Source: Longimicrobium sp. (GTDB taxonomy: Bacteria; Gemmatimonadota; Gemmatimonadetes; Longimicrobiales; Longimicrobiaceae). Taken from it: a DNA stretch of 55,812 bases. Numbering within the stretch: the stretch's first letter is position 1; every line of letters starts with the position of its first letter. The position numbers and the translations under genes were made by a program. Of this stretch, positions 44,005 through 53,894 are shown piece by piece. Under the pieces are notes generated by a model that was not told where the DNA came from, made no database searches, and saw only the letters and a list, made by a program, of their open reading frames with translations. The stretch spans positions 1 to 55,812 of the forward strand of contig DASVTZ010000081.1 in the NCBI GenBank assembly GCA_036387335.1, in the 5' to 3' direction.

Positions 44005-44856
44005 ATGTACGACCCGACAAACCCCGCCGCGATTGAAGCCTGGACGCTAGACGATCTCCACGGTCTTCCGAGCGAAGAATCCGAAATTTTCGAGTACAAG
44101 TCAGGGAGTACGCCGTTCGCACACTTGGCGGAAAAGCTAGAGCGTGCCGCGTCCGCGTTCTGGAACAGCGGCGGCGGGCTCTTTGTGGTGGGAGTGGGCG
44201 ATCGCGGCCGGCCTGATGTGGGTATCCCGGTGAAGGTCGGGAAGCAGAGCTTGCGCGATTGGGTGGACGCTCGCCTTCACCGGGTAGTGCCTCCTGGGAG
44301 GTACGCTGTGCGGGTTATCGAGGATGGGCGCCGAGGTGGGTCTGAACGAACCGTTGGCACGGGGATTCTCCTCGTCGCGTTTGGCGAAAGCCGCCTTGGC
44401 CCGCACATGGCGCCGGACCACAAGTATTACTTCCGCGCTGGCGCCCATACGGTTCCCGCTGCCCATTTCATCATTGAAGCGATCCGGGCAAATCGAGCCG
44501 CGCCCATTGCGGCACACCTCACGTGTCTACTTCGGATGCGCCCACGAGAACGCTCAACGGGGTGGGCGGTGGACCTCCACCTTGTCGCGACAAATGAGGT
44601 ACCCGCGATAGATGTGACCATCGAGGTGCACCCGGTGGGCGGGCGTGAATTGGGATTCAACCCGAGCGGCTTTCCAAAGCGTGTTCCGTTGGTGGACCGG
44701 CAATACCCGTTCGTGGTCCCGCTCGGCACTTTCGATTCCATGTACAACGCCGCTTTTTTAGCGGTTGTAACGTGGACGAGCCCCACCAGCGGTGGGCAAA
44801 GCTTTACGGCTGGCTATACCGTTGACGCCAACCAGCAGCTTGGACCTGCCATGTGA
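44005..44856 (+). CDS. AlbA_2/Schlafen-domain protein
   Basis: A 283-residue protein. The N-terminal 130 residues fit the AlbA_2 (divergent AAA-4, Schlafen-like) domain: SEIFEYKSG, then LAEKLERAASAFWNSGGGLFVVGVGDRG, then a short helix and VPPGRYAVRV. The rest is beta-rich and unassigned. AlbA_2 proteins are putative nucleic-acid-binding and often found in accessory or defence-related loci; no partner gene is adjacent here. Composition is AT-richer than the chromosome average. Confidence 0.75.
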   Translation: MYDPTNPAAIEAWTLDDLHGLPSEESEIFEYKSGSTPFAHLAEKLERAASAFWNSGGGLFVVGVGDRGRPDVGIPVKVGKQSLRDWVDARLHRVVPPGRYAVRVIEDGRRGGSERTVGTGILLVAFGESRLGPHMAPDHKYYFRAGAHTVPAAHFIIEAIRANRAAPIAAHLTCLLRMRPRERSTGWAVDLHLVATNEVPAIDVTIEVHPVGGRELGFNPSGFPKRVPLVDRQYPFVVPLGTFDSMYNAAFLAVVTWTSPTSGGQSFTAGYTVDANQQLGPAM

Positions 44857-45191
44857 CCGCCGATATATCAACGCTGGGCAATGTGTGCCACCCGCCCCCA
44901 CTCAAGCCCCAATCGAGGGTAGAAGGAGCGATTTAGATGTTATGCCCAAGGCCGGGAGGGAACAAAAATCAGAGGGTGCCCCTCGTAAGGCAGAACTGGA
45001 AACAGGTCCTCCCCGACCTTGCTGCGTGCGGAATGCTAGGGACCTGATCGCCGATTGCGATCTGACTATAGAATACATTCATACACCCGGCACATCGCGA
45101 GAAGAGTCGGGCCACCGCGTCGGAGCGGTTCGATATGACGGGTGGTTTGATACGGCCCAGCACGAACGCCGCACGCGTGGAGATCTCCCCG
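44857..45191. other. Intergenic region
   Basis: Nothing recognisable; short frames only. AT-rich patches (GATATATC near 44863 and TATAGAATACATTC near 45067) may include promoter elements for the toxin-antitoxin pair. Confidence 0.4.
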
Positions 45192-45539
45192 ATGAGCAAG
45201 ATCCTGGACGAGCGTCCGCTCAGCGAGTTCGTGCGACATCCGGAGGAACATGCACGGCACCTGTGCGAGTCGGGCGAGCCAGAGATCCTCACCCTCGACG
45301 GCGATGCCGCGGTTGTCGTGCAGAGCGCGCCCGCGTACAGGGCGCTGTTAGATCTGGTGGCCGGGCTTCAGGCAACGATCGACCTCCTGACTGACGATCA
45401 GGATGCCGGCGAGCCGGAAAACGATTTCGATGGGGTCATGGAGGCGGTAGCGGAGATGGAGCGAGGGGAGGGCACGCCCGCGCCGGAGGCGTTCGCACGG
45501 CTGCGCGAGAAGCTAGGCGTCCGTCCAGTAGTACGGTGA
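45192..45539 (+). CDS. Phd/YefM-like antitoxin
   Basis: A 115-residue protein starting MSKILDERPLSEFVRHPEEH. The N-terminal half has the Phd/YefM layout: a short strand, then helix with Pro-x-Glu, then EPEILTLDGDAAVVVQSAPAYRALLD. The C-terminal half is acidic and should wrap the toxin. GTGA overlap with the next gene. An open extension upstream (to 45135) is not family-like. Confidence 0.8.
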   Translation: MSKILDERPLSEFVRHPEEHARHLCESGEPEILTLDGDAAVVVQSAPAYRALLDLVAGLQATIDLLTDDQDAGEPENDFDGVMEAVAEMERGEGTPAPEAFARLREKLGVRPVVR

Positions 45540-45871
45540 TCGTCCTCACCTCGCCATCCGCGAACCGCGACGTCGAGCGTCACTACGAGAGACTGAAGCA
45601 CCTCGCTTCCCGGCACATCGCATCCCCACGCCGCCACGACATCTGGTTCGCGGAAGCCGAAGTGGCAATCTTGGCTCTGCGACAGGACGCGCTGATCCAT
45701 CCTCTCGCGCCCGAACACAAGATCTGGGGCCGAAAGGTTCGAGTCACCCTGTTCGCGCGCGGGTACCGGTTGCTGTACGAGATCCACGCCGACATGGTGT
45801 GGGTGCTGCGGGTCCGCGCCCAAGCAGCGGACCCTCAAACACCCTGGTCCGGGAAGCGCCTATCGCACTGA
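45536..45871 (+). CDS. RelE/ParE-like toxin
   Basis: A 111-residue protein coupled to the Phd-like antitoxin (GTG start overlapping TGA). The C-terminal half (WGRKVRVTLFARGYRLLYEIHADMVWVLRVRAQA) is typical of the RelE/ParE fold with a strand pair and basic residues. The N-terminal helices (DVERHYERLKHLASRHI) fit. The target (ribosome or gyrase) is undetermined. It is a different lineage from the toxin at 6926. Confidence 0.76.
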   Translation: MIVLTSPSANRDVERHYERLKHLASRHIASPRRHDIWFAEAEVAILALRQDALIHPLAPEHKIWGRKVRVTLFARGYRLLYEIHADMVWVLRVRAQAADPQTPWSGKRLSH

Positions 45872-46378
45872 TGAGTAGTTCCACCGCATCGGGGAGCGAA
45901 CATGCGATCCAAATAGACGCACTTCCGCATTGAAGGACCAGTGTTGTCCAACAACCCGCGCGCGATCGCCTGGTAACCTGCGAAAACATGGACGCGGGTC
46001 CGACACTCTAAAATGCACGACGCGGAGGCCGCAGATGGGCGGGGCTCAAATTTTGGGACTCTTTTCATCGTGAAACCCATTGACACCGATCCACACGCGA
46101 CATTATCGAAGATAGGTTCTGGCGCGGCAGCGGCGTGCCTGCTCGTCTCCTGCGGTGCCCTACACTGGGCCGCAGGGTGTTCCTAACTCACCCGCAGAGC
46201 AAAGGAGGGGGAAAGCCACGGAGACAAATACTCTTTTTCGGCGAGTCCTGGCCGCAGCGGGCCGGAAAATAGTGATACGCCAACGATGCGGGGCCGCGAG
46301 TCCAAACTCTGGATCGCGCGGAGTACCACGTAGCACGAAAAAGCAGGGACCTTTTACTTGATACTGACAGGAGGAATC
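45872..46378. other. Intergenic region with possible promoter
   Basis: No gene supported. A perfect TTGACA lies at 46080-46085 with a weak TATCGA at 18-nt spacing. A strong AGGAGG ribosome-binding site sits at 46370-46375 just ahead of the lipoprotein start. Confidence 0.4.
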
Positions 46379-46774
46379 ATGCGCAGATCGTTCCTGATGG
46401 TTCTACTGCTGGGCCTCACCGCGGCGTGTGAAACCACAACGGAAGCGGGTAAGATGCGATCCACTCCGACACCCAGCGAGCTCCTGTTGCCCAGAGCGGA
46501 AGCGAACTTCCGGATGTCCGGCGCGGAGCTGCGGGCGCTCCCCGCAGCGCTCGACGGTGACGCGGTACAGGAGCTCCTGTCGTGGGTACGGCCCGAGCAC
46601 CGGGCGCCGACCATCGCACTCCTCCAGGAGGTGGGGAAGCGAGGCAATTCCGTGCCGATCATCTCCGTCGACGCTTCACATCCCGAGCTGGCTCAGATCG
46701 CCCGCCGTCTCTGGAAGCGGGCGGATCGTCCGGTGGCGCCCGACAGCACGACGCAGCGGGACGTCAATCCCTGA
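46379..46774 (+). CDS. Predicted lipoprotein of unknown function
   Basis: A 131-residue protein. The signal peptide MRRSFLMVLLLGLTAAC carries a lipobox (LTAAC) with Cys at residue 17. The mature part is helical with WVRPEHRAPTIALLQEVGKRG and ends in a polar tail. No family recognised. The ATG follows a strong AGGAGG. First of three adjacent exported proteins in an AT-richer zone; spacing to the next is 87 bp. Confidence 0.72.
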   Translation: MRRSFLMVLLLGLTAACETTTEAGKMRSTPTPSELLLPRAEANFRMSGAELRALPAALDGDAVQELLSWVRPEHRAPTIALLQEVGKRGNSVPIISVDASHPELAQIARRLWKRADRPVAPDSTTQRDVNP

Positions 46775-46861
46775 GTCGTCGCTCCACATAGAAGCTTCGC
46801 AAAAGCTTTATACCTGCTACACGACAATGATTTCCCACCCCTTGATTCGGAGGAGCGCACC

Positions 46862-47602
46862 ATGCTCAGAACGCCTTTTCTGCCACGGCCGAGGCGACGT
46901 CACTGGAAGTTGTTGTTCTTCATGTTCGCGCTGCTCATCCCACAACTGACCGTCCACTCGCTGAGCGCTCAGCAGATCGTCGTAGATCCCGGAAACGTGG
47001 AGGGCCAGAAGCCGGCGGCATGCCCCGGCCAGGCCTTCTGGTGGGACTACAGGTCCATCGGAAACGTCGATGTCGACGGATACTTCTTTGACGCGAATCC
47101 CTTCACCCTGTCCAGGTGGACGAGCCAACATACAGGGATCTACTCTTCCACCAGGGGGCGTCGGGTTGTAGACATGTCGGGCACCAAGGTGTGGACCGAC
47201 GCGAGAGCGAATGCCTCGTGCTGGGACTCGAGCGTGGGACCGATCCACATCTGGTGGGCCAGGTGGGAAGGGCACCTGGGAACCGTGGAAGACGTAAACG
47301 CCGCCTGCGAGGGCGGCACCGGCGGAAACTCGGTCGTCACGGGACCGTCCGACCCCGGCTACGATCCCAGCGATCCGAACGGAGATGGCTGCGGTGACGG
47401 CACGGGAGGGCAGGCCAGCGGAACACAGTTCCAGCCCGGCCAAGCGACGGGTGGCGAAACGGTGACGTGGAGCGGCGGCGTGGGGAACGGGGGAACGAGC
47501 GTCTGCGGTTCGCTCGCGGTGGTCGAGTACGTCTGCATCGACGTGTGGGACGAGGAGGCCGGCTGGGTCGAGTGGGACTGCGGCTACGCGACAACCTGCT
47601 GA
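46862..47602 (+). CDS. Secreted Cys-containing protein of unknown function
   Basis: A 246-residue exported protein: a basic N-terminus, hydrophobic core LLFFMFALLIPQLTV and a likely Ala-x-Ala-type cleavage near LSAQQ. The mature part has several Cys (PAACPGQAF, NASCWDSS, NAACEGG, DGCGDG, SVCGSL, EYVCIDV, WDCGYATTC), ending in Cys, and many Trp. A Gly/Asp-rich stretch (DPSDPNGDGCGDGTGG) looks like a calcium- or linker-type segment. A disulfide-bonded secreted protein is likely. No family recognised. GGAGGAG precedes the ATG. Confidence 0.72.
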   Translation: MLRTPFLPRPRRRHWKLLFFMFALLIPQLTVHSLSAQQIVVDPGNVEGQKPAACPGQAFWWDYRSIGNVDVDGYFFDANPFTLSRWTSQHTGIYSSTRGRRVVDMSGTKVWTDARANASCWDSSVGPIHIWWARWEGHLGTVEDVNAACEGGTGGNSVVTGPSDPGYDPSDPNGDGCGDGTGGQASGTQFQPGQATGGETVTWSGGVGNGGTSVCGSLAVVEYVCIDVWDEEAGWVEWDCGYATTC

Positions 47603-47622
47603 ACTCCAACCAATCCAATCCG

Positions 47623-48099
47623 ATGAAACTGGCAACTTTTATTCTATGCCTGGTCGCGCTCGGCTCCAGCGCGCCGGCCACGATTGCACAGCAGCCCGGC
47701 GCCGGGCAGGCCCGCCGTGTCGCCGCCACGATCGTGCTCCTGGACTCGATCGCACAGCCGGGTGCGCCGTTCGTGGTCGTCCGCCGCCCCGGCGCCACGC
47801 CGGCGGACCTGATCCTGGTGCGTTCCGGCATCAGCGCCGCCGAGCTCTCGGACGCGATACGCGGGCTGCTCACCGCACGGCAGGCCAACGGCGACTTCCC
47901 GGATGCGGCGGCGACGTTCAGGGTTCGCCCGCAGTCGCGCACGGCAGCGGTTGCGCGGCCGGCATTTCCCTGGGCGCAGCGCGTTCTGAACGACCTCCGC
48001 CGCGCATCGCCGCGCGAGATCCACGGAGTCGGCCGAGTTCGCGCCGTGGAGATCTGGCTTCCGCGGCAGGGCCGGGGCCGGGCCGCTCCTCGCACCTGA
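47623..48099 (+). CDS. Exported protein of unknown function
   Basis: A 158-residue protein with a signal peptide (MKLATFILCLVALGSSAPATIAQQ). The mature region has two parts: LVRSGISAAELSDAIRGLLTARQANG (helical) and a basic C-terminal part, RVRAVEIWLPRQGRGR. No named family. ATG 47623 is 21 bp after the previous stop; the frame is open further upstream but overlaps the preceding gene. A 28-bp perfect palindrome follows at 48127. Confidence 0.7.
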   Translation: MKLATFILCLVALGSSAPATIAQQPGAGQARRVAATIVLLDSIAQPGAPFVVVRRPGATPADLILVRSGISAAELSDAIRGLLTARQANGDFPDAAATFRVRPQSRTAAVARPAFPWAQRVLNDLRRASPREIHGVGRVRAVEIWLPRQGRGRAAPRT

Positions 48100-48126
48100 G
48101 CAATCCTGCCATCGTACGGCGTGGAA

Positions 48127-48154
48127 GAGGCCGGCGGAACGTTCCGCCGGCCTC
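48127..48154. terminator. Perfect 28-bp palindrome, probable bidirectional terminator
   Basis: GAGGCCGGCGGAAC and its exact reverse complement meet without a loop. It follows the exported-protein cluster; no long T-tract is present, so a regulatory role is also possible. Confidence 0.55.
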
Positions 48155-48329
48155 GTGTCGATTGGCACCAGAGACGGACGAATCGGGCGTTGTTGGGTGG
48201 AACAGAATGTTCCGTTTTTGCCCCCGATCCGGCGGGCCTGCATTTTGAAGAAGCGGCGTTAGATTGGGGCAGCGGACACCGCCGCCTCGCAGTGCCCTTC
48301 CCGTCACCCGCACCGTCTCCGCGCGCGAA

Positions 48330-48986
48330 ATGAAAGAACGTCTCGCACCCTGGCTGCTCCGCATGATGGGCTTCCGCCGCGTCGTCCGGCGTCCTGATGC
48401 GGCGCCGGGGCGGCGCGCGTCCGACCACGAGCCGGTGCGCGGATGGCGCCCCGCGCTGGCCGTGGCCGCGGCGATCGCGCTGCTGGATTGGGGCACCAAG
48501 GCCGCGATCGCGTGGATGGTGCCGGTGGGGGCGTTCCGCGAGGTCATTCCTGGCCGCCTGGCCGTCTGGCACGTCCGCAACGAGGCGATGATCCTGGGGC
48601 TGTACGACAACCTCGCGCTCGGCACGCGCAAGTCGATCGCGCTGGTGGCGTCGCTCGTCGCGACGCTGGTCATCCTCCAGATCCTCGGGCGCGGGCACCG
48701 GCTTCCCAGGGCGCAGCGGACGTACGCGTCGGTGTTCGTGGGGACGGTGCTGGGCGGGATGCTGGGGAACCTGGGCGAGCGGGTGGTGCACTGGGGCGTC
48801 ACGGACTACCTGTCGTTCCACTGGGCGCCGTACTGGCTTCCGCCCGGCAACGTGGCGGACGTGGCGCTCTTTCTCGCGATCCCGATGGCGGTGCCGGTAA
48901 TCGTGTTCGAACTGCAAGGGCGGGCGCGGCGCGGTGCCGCGTCCGCCCACCCGGCGCGCCACGAGGCCGTGCTCTCCCGGCAGTAA
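48330..48986 (+). CDS. Signal peptidase II-like (LspA-fold) protein
   Basis: A 218-residue membrane protein with four spans in LspA order. DWGTK replaces the DxxTK motif, GGMLGNLGERVVHW corresponds to GGxxGNxxDR (Asp to Glu), VTDYLSFHW contains the first catalytic Asp and GNVADVALF the second. The expected NxGaAFG motif is only loosely present (VRNEAMILGLYD). It may be a diverged lipoprotein signal peptidase or a paralogue. The N-terminal 45 residues are polar and longer than usual. ATG 48330 follows a purine-rich GCGCGAA; earlier codons are poor. Confidence 0.72.
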   Translation: MKERLAPWLLRMMGFRRVVRRPDAAPGRRASDHEPVRGWRPALAVAAAIALLDWGTKAAIAWMVPVGAFREVIPGRLAVWHVRNEAMILGLYDNLALGTRKSIALVASLVATLVILQILGRGHRLPRAQRTYASVFVGTVLGGMLGNLGERVVHWGVTDYLSFHWAPYWLPPGNVADVALFLAIPMAVPVIVFELQGRARRGAASAHPARHEAVLSRQ

Positions 48987-49049
48987 GCTGGCGGCGGGTG
49001 CCGCGTGGGCCCTATCTTGGTGCCATCCACAGGGTTCACGGGAAGAGGG

Positions 49050-49895
49050 ATGATCGCGAGTGCGAAGCGCGAGCGGCTGGCGGAGATCCTCCGCGAGTGC
49101 GGCTCGGTGGTGATCGGGTACAGCGGAGGGGTCGATTCGGTCTTCCTCGCCACGGTGGCGGTGGAGCTGCTCGGCCCCGATCGCGTGCTGGCGGTCACGG
49201 GAAAGAGCGACAGCATCGCGTCGTGGATGGAGGACACCGCGCGCGAGGTCGCCGGGCGCTTCGGCATCCCCTGGCTGGAGGTGGAGACGCGGGAGATGGA
49301 CGACCCCCGCTACGCCGCCAACCCCAGCAACCGCTGCTACTTCTGCAAGAGCGAGCTGTGGGGCCGGCTTGGGGAGGTTGCCCGGGAGCGCGGCTTCGCG
49401 ACGGTGCTGGACGGCTCCAACGCCGACGACGTGGGCGACCACCGTCCCGGCGCCGTCGCCGCGGGCGAGAATGCCGTGCGCTCGCCGCTGCTGGAGGCGG
49501 GTCTCACCAAGGACGAGATCCGCGCCTGGTCGCGCGAGCTGGGGCTCCCCACCTGGGACCAGCCCGCCGCGCCCTGCCTGGCGTCGCGCCTTCCGTACGG
49601 CCTGGCCGTCACGCCCCGCCGCCTCCACCAGGTGGAGGAGGCGGAGGTGGCGCTGCGCGCGCTCGGCTTCCGCGACTTCCGCGTGCGGCACCACGGCGAG
49701 GTCGCGCGGCTGGAGGTGCACCCCGCCGAGGCCGGACGCGTGGCCGCGGAGCGCGCGAGGATCGACGAGGCGGTGCGAGACGCGGGGTTCCGGCGGGCGT
49801 TGCTCGACCTGCAGGGGTACCGCCGCGGCGCCCTCAATGAGGGGCTCGGCGAGGGCGAGATGGTGCGCCTGGTGCAGATCGGGAGCGCGGCGTGA
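49050..49895 (+). CDS. larE: LarE-like ATP-dependent sulfur transferase
   Basis: A 281-residue PP-loop protein. LarE builds the sulfur atoms of the nickel-pincer cofactor of lactate racemase. SGGVDS is at 25-30. Three cysteines fit the cluster-type LarE: C96 and C99 in NRCYFCK, and C176 in APCLASR. In the single-Cys LarE type Cys176 is sacrificed; the three-Cys set is associated with a [4Fe-4S] cluster and catalytic sulfur transfer. larA, larB and larC are not in the window. Start at ATG 49050 with GGGAAGAGGG upstream. GTGA overlap with the next gene. Confidence 0.92.
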   Translation: MIASAKRERLAEILRECGSVVIGYSGGVDSVFLATVAVELLGPDRVLAVTGKSDSIASWMEDTAREVAGRFGIPWLEVETREMDDPRYAANPSNRCYFCKSELWGRLGEVARERGFATVLDGSNADDVGDHRPGAVAAGENAVRSPLLEAGLTKDEIRAWSRELGLPTWDQPAAPCLASRLPYGLAVTPRRLHQVEEAEVALRALGFRDFRVRHHGEVARLEVHPAEAGRVAAERARIDEAVRDAGFRRALLDLQGYRRGALNEGLGEGEMVRLVQIGSAA

Positions 49896-50113
49896 GCGCG
49901 GACGAGCGGGTGCTACACGCCGAGCGCCTGCTGGCCGCGCGCGGCTTCGCGGGAGCGCGCGTCTCCGTGGAGGGGCACGAGGACGAGATCGCGGCGGTGC
50001 GCGTGCCGGCGAACGCGTGGGAGCGGCTGGCGGGCGACGAGGGCGCGCGGGTGTCTGACGAGGTGAAGGCGCTCGGCTTCCGCTACGTGGCGCTCGACCT
50101 GGCGCCGGCGTAG
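49892..50113 (+). CDS. Stand-alone LarE C-terminal-like domain
   Basis: A 73-residue protein coupled to larE by a GTGA overlap. Its pattern matches the end of LarE: a helix (AERLLAARGF), strand (ARVSVEGHEDEIAAVRVP), then a helix, then EVKALGFRYVALDLAPA, which parallels AVRDAGFRRALLDLQGY in LarE. This suggests a duplicated C-terminal domain acting on its own, perhaps in complex with LarE. No separate function is known. Confidence 0.7.
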   Translation: MSADERVLHAERLLAARGFAGARVSVEGHEDEIAAVRVPANAWERLAGDEGARVSDEVKALGFRYVALDLAPA

Positions 50114-50122
50114 CCCGGCCGG

Positions 50123-51292
50123 ATGGCGGACGCGCCCATCTACCTGGACTACGCCGCCACCGCGGCGATCCGCCCGCCCGAGGTGGCGGATGCGATGATG
50201 GCGTACCTGCGCGACGTGGGCGCTACACCCGGGCGCGCGGGGCACAGCCGCGCGGTGGAGGCGGGGCGCGTCGCGTTCCGCTGCCGCCGGGCCCTGGCGC
50301 GCCTCTTCGGCGTGCGCGGCGATCCGGGGCGCATCGCCTTCCAGCTCAACGCCACCCACGCGCTCAACGTCGCGCTCCAGGGCGTCCTCCGCCCCGGCGA
50401 CCGGGTGGTGCGCACGTCGTACGACCACAACGCCGTCCGCCGTCCCGTGGCCGCCCTGGCGCGCATCGGCGTGGCGGAGACGGTGCTTGGCGGTGATGCG
50501 GATGGGAGTTTCGACCTGAACGAGGCGGAGCGCGCGCTGGCCGGCGCCCGCCTCCTCGTCCTCTCGCACGCATCCAACGTGCTGGGCACCGTGGCGCCCG
50601 TGGCCGAGCTCGCGGCGCGGGCACACGCGCACGGCGCGCTGGTGCTGGTGGATGCATCCCAGAGCGCCGGCCACATCCCCGTGGACGTGGAGGCGATGGG
50701 GATCGACCTCCTCGCCTTCACCGGGCACAAGGGGCTGCTGGGGCCGCAGGGCACCGGCGGCCTGTACGTGCGCGAGGGCATCGAGATCGAGCCCATCTTC
50801 GCGGGCGGCACCGGCGGCGAGTCCGGCCCGATCGGGATGCCCGAGTCGATGCCCGACCGTCTGGAGGCGGGGACGCAGAACGGGCCCGGCATCGCGGGGC
50901 TGCTGGCTGGCGTGGAGTGGGTGCTGGAGCGCGGGGTGGAGTCGATCCACGTCCGGCAGAGCGCGCTCAAGTCGCGGCTGCGCGAGCGGCTCTCGATCGT
51001 CCCCGGTCTGCGTCTCCTCTCCCCGGCGGCGCCGGAGGGGGCGGGGATCGTCACGGTGACTGTCGATGGGATCGATCCGTCACGGATGGCGGCGAGGCTG
51101 GACCGCGACTTCGGGGTGATGACGCGCGCGGGGCTGCACTGTGCCCCCGAGGCGCACCGCATCCTGGGCACCGAGGCGACCGGCGCCGTCCGCTTCTCCG
51201 TCGGCTGGGCGACGACGGAGGCGGAGGTGGACCGCGCGGCCGGGGCCGTGGCGGCGCTGGCGGCGGAAACAATGGCCGCTCGCGCGGGGTAG
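50123..51292 (+). CDS. Cysteine desulfurase-like aminotransferase class V protein (TIGR01977-like)
   Basis: A 389-residue PLP enzyme. It starts IYLDYAATAAIRPPEV. SHASNVLGT and DASQSAGHIP are class V landmarks; the PLP lysine is in FTGHKGLLGPQGTGG. Near the end RAGLHCAPEAH carries the candidate catalytic Cys, as in the TIGR01977 group. It lies 9 nt after the LarE-C gene, so it is likely the sulfur donor for LarE. It is clearly distinct from the IscS-type enzyme at 7227. Confidence 0.9.
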   Translation: MADAPIYLDYAATAAIRPPEVADAMMAYLRDVGATPGRAGHSRAVEAGRVAFRCRRALARLFGVRGDPGRIAFQLNATHALNVALQGVLRPGDRVVRTSYDHNAVRRPVAALARIGVAETVLGGDADGSFDLNEAERALAGARLLVLSHASNVLGTVAPVAELAARAHAHGALVLVDASQSAGHIPVDVEAMGIDLLAFTGHKGLLGPQGTGGLYVREGIEIEPIFAGGTGGESGPIGMPESMPDRLEAGTQNGPGIAGLLAGVEWVLERGVESIHVRQSALKSRLRERLSIVPGLRLLSPAAPEGAGIVTVTVDGIDPSRMAARLDRDFGVMTRAGLHCAPEAHRILGTEATGAVRFSVGWATTEAEVDRAAGAVAALAAETMAARAG

Positions 51293-51341
51293 GTTAGCGA
51301 GGCTGAACGGCAGCGCGCGGCACCTCCACGAAAGGGCGACG

Positions 51342-51965
51342 ATGGCGAGACGACGGGGCGGGGCGCTGAGGCTGCTGTTGGTCGTGGCGCTCCTGGGCGT
51401 GGGGATCTGGTTCTTTCGCGACCGCATTCCGGGGCTGGGCGGCGGCGGAAGCGTGGCGGCCACCAAGGTCTCGCCCGAGGCGGCGGCGCAGGCGCAGGCC
51501 AAGCTCGCGCGCATGCGCAAGGACCAGGACACGGTGCACCTCACCGACGTCGAGTTCACCTCGCTGCTGCGCTACGACCTGGCGGGACTCACCGGGCCGC
51601 TCCAGCAGCCCGCGGTGGACTTCGTGGACAACACGCTCAAGCTCACCGGGAGCGTCCCCAAGGACCTCCTCCCCAACTCGCCCGAGCTGGCGCAGGCGCG
51701 CCGCTTCCTGCCGGACACGGTGGAGGTGATGGTGAGCGGGTCGCTACGCTCGCTGCGATCCGGCCATGGCGCGCTCAACGTGCAGGACGTGGCGATCGCG
51801 CGCTTCCCCGTGCCGGCGAGCTACTATCCGATGGCGCTGGAGCGGCTGGGGCGCAGGAACGAGCCCGGAACCGAGCCCAACGAGTACCCCTTCACGCTTC
51901 CGCCCGGAGTGGCATCCGCACGGGTGGAGGGCGGAGAGCTGATCCTTTCGCCGACCAACCAGTAG
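51342..51965 (+). CDS. Membrane-anchored protein of unknown function
   Basis: A 207-residue protein with one N-terminal TM (LRLLLVVALLGVGIWFF), a Gly-rich linker, and an extracytoplasmic domain of alternating helices and strands (VHLTDVEFTSLLRYDLAGL, VEVMVSGSLRSL, EYPFTLPPGVASARVEGGELIL). The pattern recalls proteins that lie next to NtrX-like regulators, but I do not recognise the family. It is 5 nt upstream of the sigma-54 activator gene, so an operon with it is likely. Confidence 0.75.
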   Translation: MARRRGGALRLLLVVALLGVGIWFFRDRIPGLGGGGSVAATKVSPEAAAQAQAKLARMRKDQDTVHLTDVEFTSLLRYDLAGLTGPLQQPAVDFVDNTLKLTGSVPKDLLPNSPELAQARRFLPDTVEVMVSGSLRSLRSGHGALNVQDVAIARFPVPASYYPMALERLGRRNEPGTEPNEYPFTLPPGVASARVEGGELILSPTNQ

Positions 51966-51969
51966 ATCC

Positions 51970-53330
<1,361 letters not shown>

Positions 53331-53331
<1 letters not shown>

Positions 53332-53519
53332 TGCGCGGTCTGGGTGCGCTCGGCTGGCTGCTCATCGCGGTGGTTTGGATGATCGGGACGTTCGGAGGGG
53401 GCGCGGCGCTGGCCTGGCTCTACAAGCGCCTCCACCCGGAGCTCGCGTTCTACAAGCTCTGGGCGCTCTGGTCCGCCGTGCTCTCGGGCGCGGCGGTGCT
53501 GGTGCTGGCGTTCGTGTGA
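53331..53519 (+). CDS. Small two-TM membrane protein
   Basis: A 62-residue protein, MRGLGALGWLLIAVVWMIGT then a short basic loop (KRLHPELAFYK) and a second hydrophobic segment. It overlaps the activator gene by one base, so it should be co-translated. It recalls small membrane proteins found near regulators; function unknown. The frame is open upstream but that part overlaps the activator. Confidence 0.6.
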
Positions 53520-53532
53520 GGCGGGGGCGGTG

Positions 53533-53728
53533 CGGGGTCCCCTCCCCCGCTCGTTCCTCGCGAACTGCTGCAAAACTGCCTTTGGGAGGGGCGGTGGCGC
53601 AGATTCTCTCCATCGTGCCCACATCCCGTACGGGCGCGATTCATCGCGCCCGCCCTTTCCCGCGCCGACCTCCGCCTCACGCACCCGAACCTCGTAGGGG
53701 CCGCCCCATGTGGCTGCCCGTGCCCGCC
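53533..53728. repeat. Repeats B (copy 3) and A (copy 3), inverted
   Basis: 53533-53594 is the reverse complement of the hairpin repeat B seen at 10611-10673 (CCCGCTCGTTCCTCG core). 53626-53728 is repeat A in inverted order: CGGGCGCGATTCATCGCGCCCG, a CTTTCCCGCGCCGACCTCC spacer, and CTCGTAGGGGCCGCCCCATG with TGGCTGCCCGTG. Confidence 0.7.
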
Positions 53729-53894
53729 GTCGCGACGACCTCTGCCCATCCGGTTTGGGACACCTGCCTGCGACTGGTGTGCCCCGGCTGTCCCAATCGT
53801 GCCGCACTTGTTTACCTCGGCGAAAATGTTCCACGTGGGCTAAGATGTTTCTGCCCAACGACATCACGGCGCGACGCTCCGACGGACCGCGACC

